This document shows, one piece after another, positions 50,009 through 59,315 of a stretch of 64,000 bases of DNA. The stretch covers positions 1,302,001 to 1,366,000 of the forward strand of contig NZ_LT607409.1 in the NCBI RefSeq assembly GCF_900091505.1. The letters are read 5' to 3'. Both the position numbers and the translations under genes were made by a program. Numbering within the stretch: the stretch's first letter is position 1; each line of letters opens with the position of its first letter. The notes beneath the pieces are model-generated. The model searched no databases and was not told where the DNA came from. It was given only the letters and a program-made list of their open reading frames with translations. Source of the stretch: Micromonospora chokoriensis (GTDB lineage: Bacteria; Actinomycetota; Actinomycetes; Mycobacteriales; Micromonosporaceae).

Positions 50009-52531
50009 TCAGGCGGGCAGGTGCGGGAGGCGGTCGGTGCGGGAACGGCCGCCCTGGCGACGGTTCTGACTCAACCTGATCACCGCGCCGGCGTCGTGCA
50101 GGGGTGCGGCCAGGGCACCGGGTCGGCCGCCCGAGCCCCGCTGCATCGCTGCGAGCAGAGTGCCGGCCGGCATCGGCCGGGCGAAGAGGTGCCCCTGGCC
50201 GGCGACGCAGCCCAGCTCCCACAGGGCCCGCCGCTGCGGCTCGCTCTCCACCCCCTCGGCCACCACGTCCAGGTCGAGGCTGCGGCCCAGGTCGAGGGTG
50301 GAGCGGATGACGGCGGCGGCCTCCGCCGAGCTGTCCATCGTCGTGACGAAACTCCGGTCGATCTTCAGCTCGTGCACCGGGATCCGGGAGAGCAGGGAGA
50401 GGGACGAGTAACCGGTGCCGAAGTCGTCCAACGCCAGTCGGACACCCTCGTCGCGTAGCCGGCCGAGCACCCGGTCGACCACGTCGAGTTGGCTGAGCGT
50501 CAGTGTCTCGGTCAACTCCAGCACCAGCCGGTCCGGTGGTAGCTCGTGAGCGCGCAGGCGGGCCAGCACCGAGCCCGGGAACCGCGCGTCGAGGAGGCTG
50601 CGCGGCGACACGTTCACCGCTACCGGTACGTCGAAGCCGGCGTCCCGCCACCTGGCCGCGGCGATCAGCGCCTGGTCGAGGATCGCCTCGGCGAAGGCCG
50701 GCAGCAGGCCGGAACGCTCCACGGCCTCCAGGAAGCGCAGCGGGTCGATCATGCCGTGGGTGGGGTGGTGCCAGCGCGCCAGCGCCTCGGCGCTGGTCAC
50801 CTCGCCGGTGCCCAGGTCGACGATCGGTTGGAAGTTGACGACGAACTCGTGGTCGGCGACCGCACGTGGCAGGTCGCCACCGAGGGTGAGGCGGCCCAGG
50901 TCGGCGGTGTCCCGCGTGGCGGCGTACGTGGCGGTCCTCTGCCCGGCCCGTTTGGCCTGGTACATGGCCACGTCGGCCCGGCGCAGCAGCTCGGCCATGC
51001 CACCGCTGGACGGGGCGACGGAGATTCCGCCGCTGGCCTCCACGCTGATCCGCATGCCGTCCAGCTCGAAGGGCTCATGCAGGGCGGCGAGCAGCGTCTC
51101 GGCCCGGTGCGCGGCCACCGCCGGTGCCGGAAGCCCTCGCAGGAGTACGGCGAACTCGTCGCCGCCGAGGCGGGCCACCAGGTCGGTGGGCTGGGCTGCG
51201 CCCCGCAAGCGGCCGGCGACCTGCACCAGCACCTGGTCGCCGGCGGCGTGCCCGAGGGTGTCGTTGACCTCCTTGAAGTGGTTGAGGTCGATCAGCACCA
51301 GCGCGGTCACCCCGTCGGCGTGCCGGGCGCTCAACTGCTCGGTGCCCTCGTCGAGGAGTTGCCGACGGTTGGCCAGGTCGGTCAGCGCGTCGTGTGCCGC
51401 CGCGTACGCGTGTTCGTTGGCGACCCGGGCGAGTTCGGCGTACGCCTGGGCGTTGCGCACGGCCGTGCAGAGCGCGGAGGCGAAGGTACGCAGGGTGTAC
51501 CGCTCCCGCTCGGAGAGTTGCACCGGGCCGTGGAAGCGCAGTCGGAGGACGCCGATGTCGATGGTCCGGTCGTGTCCCTCCAGCGGGGTCGGGACGATCG
51601 TGCCGTCGACGGTGGTGGGCGTGCCGGTCGGGCCGTCGAAGGTGATGCCGCCGGTGCCGCCGCGTACGGTGCGACCACCGTCGCGCAGCTCGATCTCGAC
51701 CTCGTCGGCGGAGAACAGCTCGGCGGCCTGGGTGACGGCGGTGGTGAGGACGGTGTCCAGGTCGACCACGTTGAGCGCGTCGGTGGTGCGGGCGAGCCGC
51801 TGCCACGCCTGCTGTTCGGTGCGGCCCCGGATGCGCGCGGCGTAGGCCAGGTGCAGGCTCAGGACCAGGGGCGGAACCGCGAGCATGAGGCGGGGGTCCA
51901 GTTGGAGGGTGAGCAGGGTCAGGGCGGCCACCACGAACCGGACGGCGTAGCCGGCCAGACGAAGGTCGAGGTTGCTTCGGAACTGGGACGCGATCCTGGT
52001 GCCGGAGGCGAGCGCGATCACCGGGATCGCCAGCAACTCGTCGAGGAAGGCAGCGAGAAGGTACGCCACCGCCAGGATCCCGACCAGTTTCGGGGCCTGC
52101 ATGGCGGGCCAGGTCCAGTCGAGCAGCGCGAAGGTGATGCCGACGCCGGCCGCGACGAGGATGTTCTTGCCGACGCCGAAAGCCAGCTTGATGGCGGGCA
52201 GACGGGCTGAGGCGATAGTGATGCCGATGCAGGTGCAGAGCACCACCCAGGGAACTGGAGCGACGGCAGCCGCGATGACGATCGCCGCCTCGCTCCAACT
52301 GATCAGGTGCACCGTGGACCGGACACGCACTCGTGCCTTGACGAACGCACCCAGGGCGATCATGGCGGTCAGCGTCACGAGGGTCGCTCCGTCGGGTGTC
52401 GGAGCTTCGGCTGCGGGGAAGGTCAGCCTCAGAGAGGCGAGCGCGACGATCGTGGCGGCAACGACGAGGGGACCGACGAGCAGCCGTAGCCGTCGATCGG
52501 TCCCGTCATCGCGTCGGTGTGAAGAGGCCAC
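50009..52531 (-). CDS. GGDEF-EAL cyclic di-GMP protein with membrane sensor
   Basis: An 840-residue protein. About seven membrane helices (17-235) are followed by a GAF-like region (about 245-365). A GGDEF domain has an intact active site (R-L-G-G-D-E-F, 454-460), and an EAL domain has E-A-L at 582-584, D-D-F-G-T-G-Y-S-S (702-710) and V-A-E-G-V-E (757-762). Both synthesis and breakdown of c-di-GMP look possible. No RxxD inhibitory site precedes GGDEF. GTG 52531 has AGGAG upstream. Confidence 0.92.
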   Translation of the reverse strand: MASSHRRDDGTDRRLRLLVGPLVVAATIVALASLRLTFPAAEAPTPDGATLVTLTAMIALGAFVKARVRVRSTVHLISWSEAAIVIAAAVAPVPWVVLCTCIGITIASARLPAIKLAFGVGKNILVAAGVGITFALLDWTWPAMQAPKLVGILAVAYLLAAFLDELLAIPVIALASGTRIASQFRSNLDLRLAGYAVRFVVAALTLLTLQLDPRLMLAVPPLVLSLHLAYAARIRGRTEQQAWQRLARTTDALNVVDLDTVLTTAVTQAAELFSADEVEIELRDGGRTVRGGTGGITFDGPTGTPTTVDGTIVPTPLEGHDRTIDIGVLRLRFHGPVQLSERERYTLRTFASALCTAVRNAQAYAELARVANEHAYAAAHDALTDLANRRQLLDEGTEQLSARHADGVTALVLIDLNHFKEVNDTLGHAAGDQVLVQVAGRLRGAAQPTDLVARLGGDEFAVLLRGLPAPAVAAHRAETLLAALHEPFELDGMRISVEASGGISVAPSSGGMAELLRRADVAMYQAKRAGQRTATYAATRDTADLGRLTLGGDLPRAVADHEFVVNFQPIVDLGTGEVTSAEALARWHHPTHGMIDPLRFLEAVERSGLLPAFAEAILDQALIAAARWRDAGFDVPVAVNVSPRSLLDARFPGSVLARLRAHELPPDRLVLELTETLTLSQLDVVDRVLGRLRDEGVRLALDDFGTGYSSLSLLSRIPVHELKIDRSFVTTMDSSAEAAAVIRSTLDLGRSLDLDVVAEGVESEPQRRALWELGCVAGQGHLFARPMPAGTLLAAMQRGSGGRPGALAAPLHDAGAVIRLSQNRRQGGRSRTDRLPHLPA

Positions 52532-53254
52532 GCAACTCCTGGATTACCTCGCCTGTCGTGCTCGCAACCATATCGCCGGGTGATGCAGAAGTCCTGCACC
52601 GATGTCAGCCCCACTCGTTTCCGCGCATTTCACCCACCCTCTCCTTCGTACGTCGCCGAGCTCTGTTGGAGTCGACTCTCTACGAATGGAGCTTAAATGG
52701 GGTTGGCCCTAGTTAGGGATGATAAATGTCGTTATCCTCAACATTAGTCAATCCTGTCCGCATAAGTAACATACGGTTTGCGTTCCAGTGCGGAGAGCGC
52801 TCAGATGCTCGCCTCCCGCAGCCGGCCCGTCGCGGAATGTCGCGAGCATGTCGACCCATTAGACCGCGTGCTCAGTGTGAGCCTTGAGGTGCCGCAACTC
52901 ATCCGCCGATTCGGTCAACCGCGCACCGGCTCGGGCCGGGCATCCCCTTCACTGCGGCTCAGCTGCCCCTAGTTGGACTTTGCCCATCGTGGCACCTCCG
53001 GCGCATCTTCGAGACTAGGGGTGGAGGGGGTGGAGAATCGAATGCTCGGAGTCTTTCGCCCACCTCTCCCCAGCAAGTGGCAGCGACTGGGAACGCCGAG
53101 GCGGTGGGTGGTTCTTGCAGTGTTCGCATTGCATCTCGCCAGGCCGTCGCCGCCGATGCCGGGGTGTTCGCACCGGCCGTCCCGTGGAGGTCGGCCGGTG
53201 CCCGTAAGCTTCGTTGCGTGATCGGCTGAATACCCCGCTGAGCCAGGGGGACGG
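52532..53254. other. AT-rich intergenic stretch before the SARP gene
   Basis: About 720 bp with no convincing gene. Positions 52680-52785 are clearly AT-richer than the rest of the window and hold two inverted repeats, CCCTA-gt-TAGGG (52707-52718) and GATAA-atgtcg-TTATC (52721-52736). These may be operators or promoter elements. Short frames at 52778-52972 and 52973-53221 lack coding character. Confidence 0.55.
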
Positions 53255-54004
53255 GTGGAGATTCAACTTCTGGGCGGTCTCTCGGTGCAACTGCCCGCTC
53301 GCAAGCTGCACCTCGGCACGCCTAAACAGCAGGCTGTCTTCGCGATGCTCGCCGTACAACCTGGTCAACTGGTGACATTGAACGACCTGGTCGACGAGTT
53401 GTGGCCGGACGGTCCACCACGCTCCGCGGTCGCCAATGTGCGGACGTACGCCGCCAATCTGCGTCGGACCTTCGAGACTTTCGCCTCCGGTCACGGCGTC
53501 ATCGTCAGGCAACAAACCGGCTACCGGCTCACGCTTGGACCGGAGTCCGTTGATGTATTCCGCTTCGAGATGGAGCGCAGTGCGGGCCGGGAAGCCCTAA
53601 TGGCCGGCCACGTGGACCGCGCCGGAGAACTGTTGCGTTCCGCCGTGGCTCGCTGGCGCGGAGCAATGCTCGCCGGCCTGCCGCTCGGACCAGTTCTCGG
53701 CGCACGGGTCGCGGCGGCCGAGGAGGAACGCCTGCTGGCCGTGGAACTCCTTGCCGACGTACACCTGAGGTCGGGGCGGGACGACCTGGCCATTCCGTTG
53801 ATGCGGGAGGTCATCGCGCGGCATCCCCTCCGGGAGCCGGCGTACGCCCTGCTGATGCGCGCGCTGCACGAGCGTGGGGATCACGCAGGCGCACTGGTCG
53901 TCTACGACGCGCAACGATCTCACGACCACACCCCGCGAGCGACGCCGCGAAGCGCTGACCCGGCCGAACAGCGCTTATCGATTTCTTATCGACCGGCCCG
54001 GTAA
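53255..54004 (+). CDS. SARP/AfsR-type transcriptional regulator
   Basis: A 249-residue protein with an OmpR-like winged helix (about 1-90; L-G-G-L-S-V, G-T-P-K-Q-Q-A-V-F-A-M-L, N-V-R-T-Y-A-A-N-L-R-R) and a BTAD bacterial transcriptional activation domain (about 95-225). SARPs activate secondary metabolite genes. The C-terminus changes to H-D-H-T-P-R-A-T-P-R-S-A-D, losing the usual ending after V-V-Y-D-A; a second frame over 53910-54004 gives a different tail, so a late frameshift is possible. GTG 53255 follows GGGGGACG. The target genes are not evident nearby. Confidence 0.8.
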   Translation: MEIQLLGGLSVQLPARKLHLGTPKQQAVFAMLAVQPGQLVTLNDLVDELWPDGPPRSAVANVRTYAANLRRTFETFASGHGVIVRQQTGYRLTLGPESVDVFRFEMERSAGREALMAGHVDRAGELLRSAVARWRGAMLAGLPLGPVLGARVAAAEEERLLAVELLADVHLRSGRDDLAIPLMREVIARHPLREPAYALLMRALHERGDHAGALVVYDAQRSHDHTPRATPRSADPAEQRLSISYRPAR

Positions 54005-54220
54005 CTTACCGGCCGTATCGGCGAACGGGGGAGGCTCTGCTCGTGGGCAGAGCCGGTCCGTCGACACGCACCCGTCGACAGGTCACCCCAGCGACCTCGG
54101 CGGCGGGGCGGTGAGGGAGGAGCGGCGTCGGACTGGCGCGCCGTCAGCACCCGGTGTGGCGGTCGACGCGGCGCCGCTCCTTCTCCAGCGCCGTCGTACC
54201 GCACCGATAGGCTCACGACC

Positions 54221-54712
54221 GTGACCGAACCCGCGCAGCTCAGCCACGTCGACCGCGCCGGCGCGGCCCGCATGGTCGACGTCTCCGCCAAGGCGGTGAC
54301 GGGCCGGTTGGCCGTCGCGGCCGGCCGTCTGCGGACCACGCCAGAGGTCATCGACCTGCTGCATCGCGACGGGTTGCCCAAGGGTGACGCGCTGGCGGTC
54401 GGTCGGCTGGCCGGCATCATGGGGGCGAAGCGCACGCCCGATCTGATCCCGCTGTGTCACCCGATCGCGCTGCACGGCGTCACTGTCGACCTCCGGTTGA
54501 CCGCCGACACCGTGGAGATCACGGCCACGGCCCGCACCGCGGATCGCACCGGAGTGGAGATGGAGGCACTGACGGCGGTCGCCGTCGCCGGTCTCGCTCT
54601 GGTCGACATGGTCAAGGCGGTCGATCCGGCCGCCTCGGTGGAGGCGGTGCGGGTGCTGCGCAAGGAAGGCGGCAAGACCGGCGAGTGGGTTCGCCCGGAG
54701 GACCGGCCGTGA
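54221..54712 (+). CDS. moaC: Cyclic pyranopterin monophosphate synthase MoaC
   Basis: A 163-residue MoaC acting in the first step of molybdenum cofactor synthesis with MoaA. Signatures: M-V-D-V-S-A-K (18-24), K-G-D-A-L-A-V-G-R-L-A-G-I, L-I-P-L-C-H-P-I, and D-R-T-G-V-E-M-E-A-L-T-A. The GTG at 54221 lies 217 bp after the SARP gene. Its stop overlaps the next start (GTGA). Confidence 0.95.
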   Translation: MTEPAQLSHVDRAGAARMVDVSAKAVTGRLAVAAGRLRTTPEVIDLLHRDGLPKGDALAVGRLAGIMGAKRTPDLIPLCHPIALHGVTVDLRLTADTVEITATARTADRTGVEMEALTAVAVAGLALVDMVKAVDPAASVEAVRVLRKEGGKTGEWVRPEDRP

Positions 54713-55179
54713 TCCGGGCCCGGGTGATCGTGGCATCGAACCGAGCCTCGGCCGGCGTCTACGCCGACACCAGCGGGCCGCTGCTCGTCGCGGGCCTGCG
54801 CGAGTTGGGGTGCCAGGTCGACGAGCCGGTGGTGGTGCCCGACGGGGAGCCGGTCGGCGTCGCCCTGCGGGCCGCCCGAGCCGACGGTGTCGACGTGGTG
54901 GTGACCAGCGGTGGCACCGGGGTGACCCCGTCGGATCGGACGCCGGACGTGACCCGCGGTCTGCTGGATTACGAGATTCCCGGCATCGCCGAGGCGATCC
55001 GCGCGCACAGCCGCGACCGGGTGCCCACGTCGGTGCTGTCCCGAGGGCTGGCCGGGGTAGCCGGCCGGATGCTGGTGGTCAACCTGCCCGGCTCGACCGG
55101 CGGGGCCCGGGACGGCTTGGCCGTGCTCGGGCCGATCCTCGGGCACACCGTCGACCAGTTACGCGGCGGAGACCACTGA
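54709..55179 (+). CDS. mog: Molybdopterin adenylyltransferase (MogA/MoaB family)
   Basis: A 156-residue protein of the MoaB/Mog family that adenylates molybdopterin before metal insertion. It shows V-V-T-S-G-G-T-G-V-T-P-S-D-R-T-P-D and V-N-L-P-G-S-T-G-G-A-R-D-G. GTG 54709 overlaps the moaC stop by 4 bp. moeA follows after 109 bp. Confidence 0.92.
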   Translation: MIRARVIVASNRASAGVYADTSGPLLVAGLRELGCQVDEPVVVPDGEPVGVALRAARADGVDVVVTSGGTGVTPSDRTPDVTRGLLDYEIPGIAEAIRAHSRDRVPTSVLSRGLAGVAGRMLVVNLPGSTGGARDGLAVLGPILGHTVDQLRGGDH

Positions 55180-55288
55180 GGGGGGCCGCCGAGTTCATGG
55201 CGATGAGCACCTGGGTTGGTGGTGGTGCCCACCGATCGGTCCGTGCCAGGCCCGGGCGGGTGTCGGTCCGTGCCGATAGGCTCGGTCG

Positions 55289-56545
55289 GTGAGCACGGAA
55301 ACCGCACCCACAGCGGATCGGGTCGCCGCACCCCCGCCGGCTGGCTGGGAGGAAGCGCGGTCGCGGGTCTACGCGGTCGGTCTCGCCGCCGCCCTGCCCG
55401 CCGTCGCCCGACCACTGGCCGACATCGACGGGTCCACCCTGGCCGAGCCGTTGACCACCCGCACCGACCTTCCGGCCTTTCCGACGTCCAGCGTCGACGG
55501 CTGGGCGGTGCGGGGCGCCGGCCCGTGGCGGGTCGTCGGTCGCGTGCTGGCGGGCAGCACCCCGGCGCCGCTCACCGAGGCCGACACCACAGTCGAGATC
55601 GCGACCGGAGCCATGGTGCCCGAGGGTGCCACAGCGGTTCTGCGCGTCGAGGAGTCCACGACCGCCGACGGCCTGGTGCGCGGCACTCCCCGGGAGACGC
55701 CGGAGTGGCGGCAGCCCGGTGAGGAGGCGTACGCCGGTGAGGAGTTGTTGCCGGCCGGCACGCCGGTCGACCCGGCGGTGATCGGTCTGGCGGCCTCCTG
55801 CGGGCACGACACGCTGCGGGTCCGGCGGGCACCGCGCGCCGCCCTCCTGGTCTTCGGCGACGAGCTGTTGACCGCTGGGCCGCCCGCGGCCGGTCGTGTC
55901 CGGGACGCGTTGGGTCCGGCGGTGCCCGCGTGGCTACGGCGCTACGGCTGCCAGGTCCGACAGTCGGACGTGGTGGGCCCGGTGGCCGATACCCTGCCCG
56001 CGCACGTGGCGGCCCTGCGGTCGGCATTGGCCAGCGCCGACCTGGTGTGCACCACCGGCGGCACGATGAACGGCCCGGTCGACCACCTGCACCCGACCCT
56101 GGAGGCGCTCGGCGCCGACTACGTGGTCAACACCGTCGCGGTCCGGCCGGGCTTCCCGATGTTGCTGGCCCGGCTGGCCGACCCCGACGGGCGGATCAGG
56201 TTCGTGGCCGGGCTGCCGGGCAACCCACAGTCCGCCATCGTCGCGCTGGTGTCGCTGGTCGCCCCGCTGCTCGCCGGCCTCCAGGGGCGCTCGATGCCCG
56301 TGCTGCCGCAGGCCACGCTGGCCGAGGCGGTGCCCGGCCGTGGTGATCACACCCATCTGGCGCTGGTGCGTCTGGACCGGGCCGCGGGCACCGCGTCTCC
56401 GGTGCGACACGTCGGGTCGGCGATGCTTCGTGGCCTGGCCGGCGCGGACGGCTTCGCCGTCATCCGGCCCGGCACCAGAGGCGAGCCGGGTGACCGTGTG
56501 CCGATCGTGCCGCTGCCGTTGCTGCCCGGGGAGCGTGCGTCATGA
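55289..56545 (+). CDS. moeA: Molybdopterin molybdotransferase MoeA, divergent
   Basis: A 418-residue MoeA-like protein inserting molybdate into adenylated molybdopterin. The N-terminal S-S-V-D-G-W-A-V-R is intact, as are A-T-G-A-M-V-P-E-G and L-P-G-N-P-Q-S-A. The usual central T-G-G-V-S-x-G-x-x-D is replaced by T-T-G-G-T-M-N-G-P-V-D-H-L, and the segment normally ending I-x-D-S-N reads R-V-R-D-A-L-G. This suggests altered substrate handling or a paralogue. GTG 55289. Its stop overlaps the moaE ATG. Confidence 0.87.
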   Translation: MSTETAPTADRVAAPPPAGWEEARSRVYAVGLAAALPAVARPLADIDGSTLAEPLTTRTDLPAFPTSSVDGWAVRGAGPWRVVGRVLAGSTPAPLTEADTTVEIATGAMVPEGATAVLRVEESTTADGLVRGTPRETPEWRQPGEEAYAGEELLPAGTPVDPAVIGLAASCGHDTLRVRRAPRAALLVFGDELLTAGPPAAGRVRDALGPAVPAWLRRYGCQVRQSDVVGPVADTLPAHVAALRSALASADLVCTTGGTMNGPVDHLHPTLEALGADYVVNTVAVRPGFPMLLARLADPDGRIRFVAGLPGNPQSAIVALVSLVAPLLAGLQGRSMPVLPQATLAEAVPGRGDHTHLALVRLDRAAGTASPVRHVGSAMLRGLAGADGFAVIRPGTRGEPGDRVPIVPLPLLPGERAS

Positions 56546-56970
56546 CCGCGCCGGCGATCACCTTCGGTGAGGTCACCGACCAGCCGCTCGACCTTGCCAC
56601 GCACGAGGCGGCGGTCGCCGACCGGCGGGCCGGCGCTGTGGTGTCCTTCCAGGGCGTGGTCCGCGACCACGACCACGGGCGCCAGGTCACCAGCCTGGAA
56701 TACGAGGGACACCCGAGCGCCGCTCAGGTGCTGCGCGAGGTGGCCGCCGAGATCGCCGCGGAACCCGACGTTTACGCGGTGGCCGTCTCGCACCGGGTCG
56801 GCCCACTGGAGATCGGTGACGTGGCGCTTGTCGCCGCGGTGAGCACCGCGCACCGGGCGGCGGCCTTCGCCGCCTGCGCCCGGCTGGTCGACGAGGTCAA
56901 GGCGCGCCTGCCGATCTGGAAACGGCAGGTCTTCACCGACGGCACCGAGGAGTGGGTCAACTGCCCCTGA
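56542..56970 (+). CDS. moaE: Molybdopterin synthase catalytic subunit MoaE
   Basis: A 142-residue MoaE that transfers sulfur from MoaD to form molybdopterin. It has V-V-S-F-Q-G-V-V-R-D-H-D, L-E-Y-E-G-H-P-S-A, H-R-V-G-P-L-E-I-G-D and L-P-I-W-K-R-Q-V-F-T-D-G-T-E-E-W. ATG 56542 overlaps moeA (ATGA). No moaA or moaD lies in the window, so they must be elsewhere. Confidence 0.95.
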   Translation: MTAPAITFGEVTDQPLDLATHEAAVADRRAGAVVSFQGVVRDHDHGRQVTSLEYEGHPSAAQVLREVAAEIAAEPDVYAVAVSHRVGPLEIGDVALVAAVSTAHRAAAFAACARLVDEVKARLPIWKRQVFTDGTEEWVNCP

Positions 56971-56976
56971 CCGGGC

Positions 56977-58422
56977 TCACCGACGGCTGCCGAGTACCGC
57001 CGCCCTGGCGAGCCGGTCACCGTAGAACGCGGGCTCGGCACCGGGCCGCCAGGGCAGCGCGGCGACCAGCACGATCAACGCGACAGCGAGCGAGTTCTCC
57101 ATCAGGGCCCCGAAGAGACCGTCCTGGTAGTGCGACATCTCCGGCAGCTGGTGCTCGTACGGCCAGATCGGGGAGATCAGGAACAGCAGGTAGAGCCCGA
57201 TCGCGGCAGCGCCGTGACGGAGGCCGGTGAGGGTGGGATACCAGATCGGCGAGCGGAGCCCGTTGACCCCGGGCAGTCCGCCGAACACGGGCCCCTGGCC
57301 GGTGCGCTGCGGCATCGTGCGACTCGCCTCCCGGCGGCGCACGGCGGCGTCGGCCAGCACGATGATCGCCGGGATCACCCAGACCAGGTGATGCGTCCAG
57401 GAGATCGGGCTGATCACGTTCGCGGTCAGACCGACGAGCGTAAACGCGGTCAGCTCGTCACCGTCGGCACGGGAACTGGCCGCGCGGGACAGCCCCAGCG
57501 CCAGGATCAGCACCGAGAAGGCGAACCAGAGCAGCCCGGGGGTCTCGATCGAGTCGTACAGCCGGGCGAGCAGGCCGGCGAGTGACTGGTTGGGCGTCAT
57601 GTCCGCCGCGCCGACCCGTTCGGTCTGCCAGAGCACGCTGCCGAAGTACGTCCGTGACTCGTCGCCGACGATCGCGAAGCTCGCCACCGTCACGCCGATC
57701 GTGGTGCCGATGGCGGTGGCCGCCACCCGCCACTGGCGGGTGATGAGCAGGTACGCGATGAACAGTGCCGGGGTGAGCTTGACCGCGGTGGCCAAGCCGA
57801 TGCCGGCGCCGGCCCAGGCTCCGCCGTAGACGAAGCGCAGCAGCGGGCCGTCGGTGGCGGCGTAGTGGGTGCCTCGGCGGGAGCGCCAGCGGAGGCCGAT
57901 CAGATCCGCCATGATCAGGGCGAACAGCAGGATGTTGACCTGGCCGTAGCCGAGGGTTTCCCGAGCCGGTTCGATGGCGACCGCGAGCGGCACCGCCAGG
58001 GCCACCGTGAACCACAGTGGCCACGCCAACCGGTCCACGATGGGGCGCAGCAACCCGGCTAGGACCAGCGCCAACGCGGCGATGCTGGCGGCGGCGTTGA
58101 CCATGCCCGCCATGCCGATCGGCAACTGCGCCATCGGCAACATGACCAGGCCGGCGAACGGCGGGTAGGTGAAGCCCAGCGTGGTCCCGGGCGCGATGAA
58201 CTCATAGAGCTCGTGTCCGCTCGCCCACCACACCACGGCACCGTGGTAGATCTTCATATCGAAGAAGTTGTACGGCCGCCCGAAGGTGCCGATGGCGAGC
58301 CATGCGGCGTAGGCGACGGCGGCCACGATGGCGCCCCGTACGACGTTCCTGCGATCGATCCCGCGCGTCACGCGTTGGATTGGGGCGAGGCGGTCCGCCC
58401 GTCTACCGACAGCCGTCGGCAT
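56977..58422 (-). CDS. GT87 alpha-mannosyltransferase-like membrane protein
   Basis: A 481-residue protein with about 10 membrane helices. F-F-D-M-K-I-Y-H-G-A-V and F-T-Y-P-P-F-A-G-L-V-M-L-P in the first outer loop, and A-V-K-L-T-P-A-L-F-I match the GT87 family of polyprenyl-phosphate-mannose-dependent mannosyltransferases, including those that act on phosphatidylinositol mannosides. ATG 58422 is chosen over a longer frame. It converges on moaE with a 6-nt gap. Confidence 0.85.
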   Translation of the reverse strand: MPTAVGRRADRLAPIQRVTRGIDRRNVVRGAIVAAVAYAAWLAIGTFGRPYNFFDMKIYHGAVVWWASGHELYEFIAPGTTLGFTYPPFAGLVMLPMAQLPIGMAGMVNAAASIAALALVLAGLLRPIVDRLAWPLWFTVALAVPLAVAIEPARETLGYGQVNILLFALIMADLIGLRWRSRRGTHYAATDGPLLRFVYGGAWAGAGIGLATAVKLTPALFIAYLLITRQWRVAATAIGTTIGVTVASFAIVGDESRTYFGSVLWQTERVGAADMTPNQSLAGLLARLYDSIETPGLLWFAFSVLILALGLSRAASSRADGDELTAFTLVGLTANVISPISWTHHLVWVIPAIIVLADAAVRRREASRTMPQRTGQGPVFGGLPGVNGLRSPIWYPTLTGLRHGAAAIGLYLLFLISPIWPYEHQLPEMSHYQDGLFGALMENSLAVALIVLVAALPWRPGAEPAFYGDRLARAAVLGSRR

Positions 58423-58636
58423 GGCGTGGCCACCCCCGTACCAAGGTTGTCCTATCCGTCCAGGTCCTGCACGGAGCCTAGAACGGCGCCTCACGTCAGT
58501 GCCTCCCGCGTTATGCGACCGTGTCCGATCCCACACATGTTTTTGACATTTCCACCGCGTTAACGCCTACCGGGTGGTTCAGGTAATTCGCGGCCTTAGC
58601 GGGGGTGGGGGTGGCTCGGAGACGGATCGACGCAGT

Positions 58637-59182
58637 TCAGCCGGGGAGTCGGCGCGCGGTCGATGCGGACCGGACGGCGATCCGGGCCTCACGTCGGGCC
58701 GTACGGACGGCGCGTTGCACGGAACGTCGAGAGTGGCCGATGCGGTGACCCGTCCGCCACCGCAGACCGGGCTTGCCGCCGGTGTCGGCAGCGGCCAGCA
58801 GGAGACCGCCGAGGATGCCCAGGTTCTTCATGGCGTGGATCTGGTTGTTGTTCCTGGCGGTCGGGTCGTCGTTCTTCCAGAAGGGATGCCCGGCGACGGT
58901 GACCGGCACCAACGTGCCGGCGAGGACCAGAGCGGCAGGTCGACTGAAGCGGCCGGTGGCGAGCATCAACCCGGCACCGACCTGCACCGCGGCGTTGAGT
59001 CGGATCAACGCCTCCGTCTCGGTGGGAAAGCTCGGGTGAGCCTTCTTCAGAAGCGGTGCGACCTTCTCGGTCACCGGCTGGGCGGCCACCGCGAGCCGGC
59101 CCGGGTCGCGGAAGTTGCGGTAACCCTGGACCACGAAGATGCCGCTCAGCATGGCTCGGGCGAGGGAGCGTACGGGCGTCAT
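58637..59182 (-). CDS. DoxX family membrane protein
   Basis: A 181-residue protein with four hydrophobic segments in the first ~135 residues (A-R-A-M-L-S-G-I-F-V-V-Q-G; L-N-A-A-V-Q-V-G-A-G-L-M-L; A-A-L-V-L-A-G-T-L-V-P; N-L-G-I-L-G-G-L-L-L-A-A) and a basic C-terminal tail. DoxX-like proteins are quinone-linked or redox-associated membrane proteins; the exact role here is unknown. Confidence 0.82.
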   Translation of the reverse strand: MTPVRSLARAMLSGIFVVQGYRNFRDPGRLAVAAQPVTEKVAPLLKKAHPSFPTETEALIRLNAAVQVGAGLMLATGRFSRPAALVLAGTLVPVTVAGHPFWKNDDPTARNNNQIHAMKNLGILGGLLLAAADTGGKPGLRWRTGHRIGHSRRSVQRAVRTARREARIAVRSASTARRLPG

Positions 59183-59315
59183 GGATCAGTCATACCCCGT
59201 CTGGGCGGTTGCTACCCCGGCAACGGCCGGATCGGATCGGTGCCCGTGCACGTGCGCCACGCCGATTCGAGCGACAGTCACGGATGGACTGGCTGCGGCG
59301 GGTAACGTCGCGCGG

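Noticed and set aside
52973..53221. 82-codon frame before the SARP gene
   Set aside because: It starts with TTG without a ribosome-binding site, has poor codon bias and shows no similarity.
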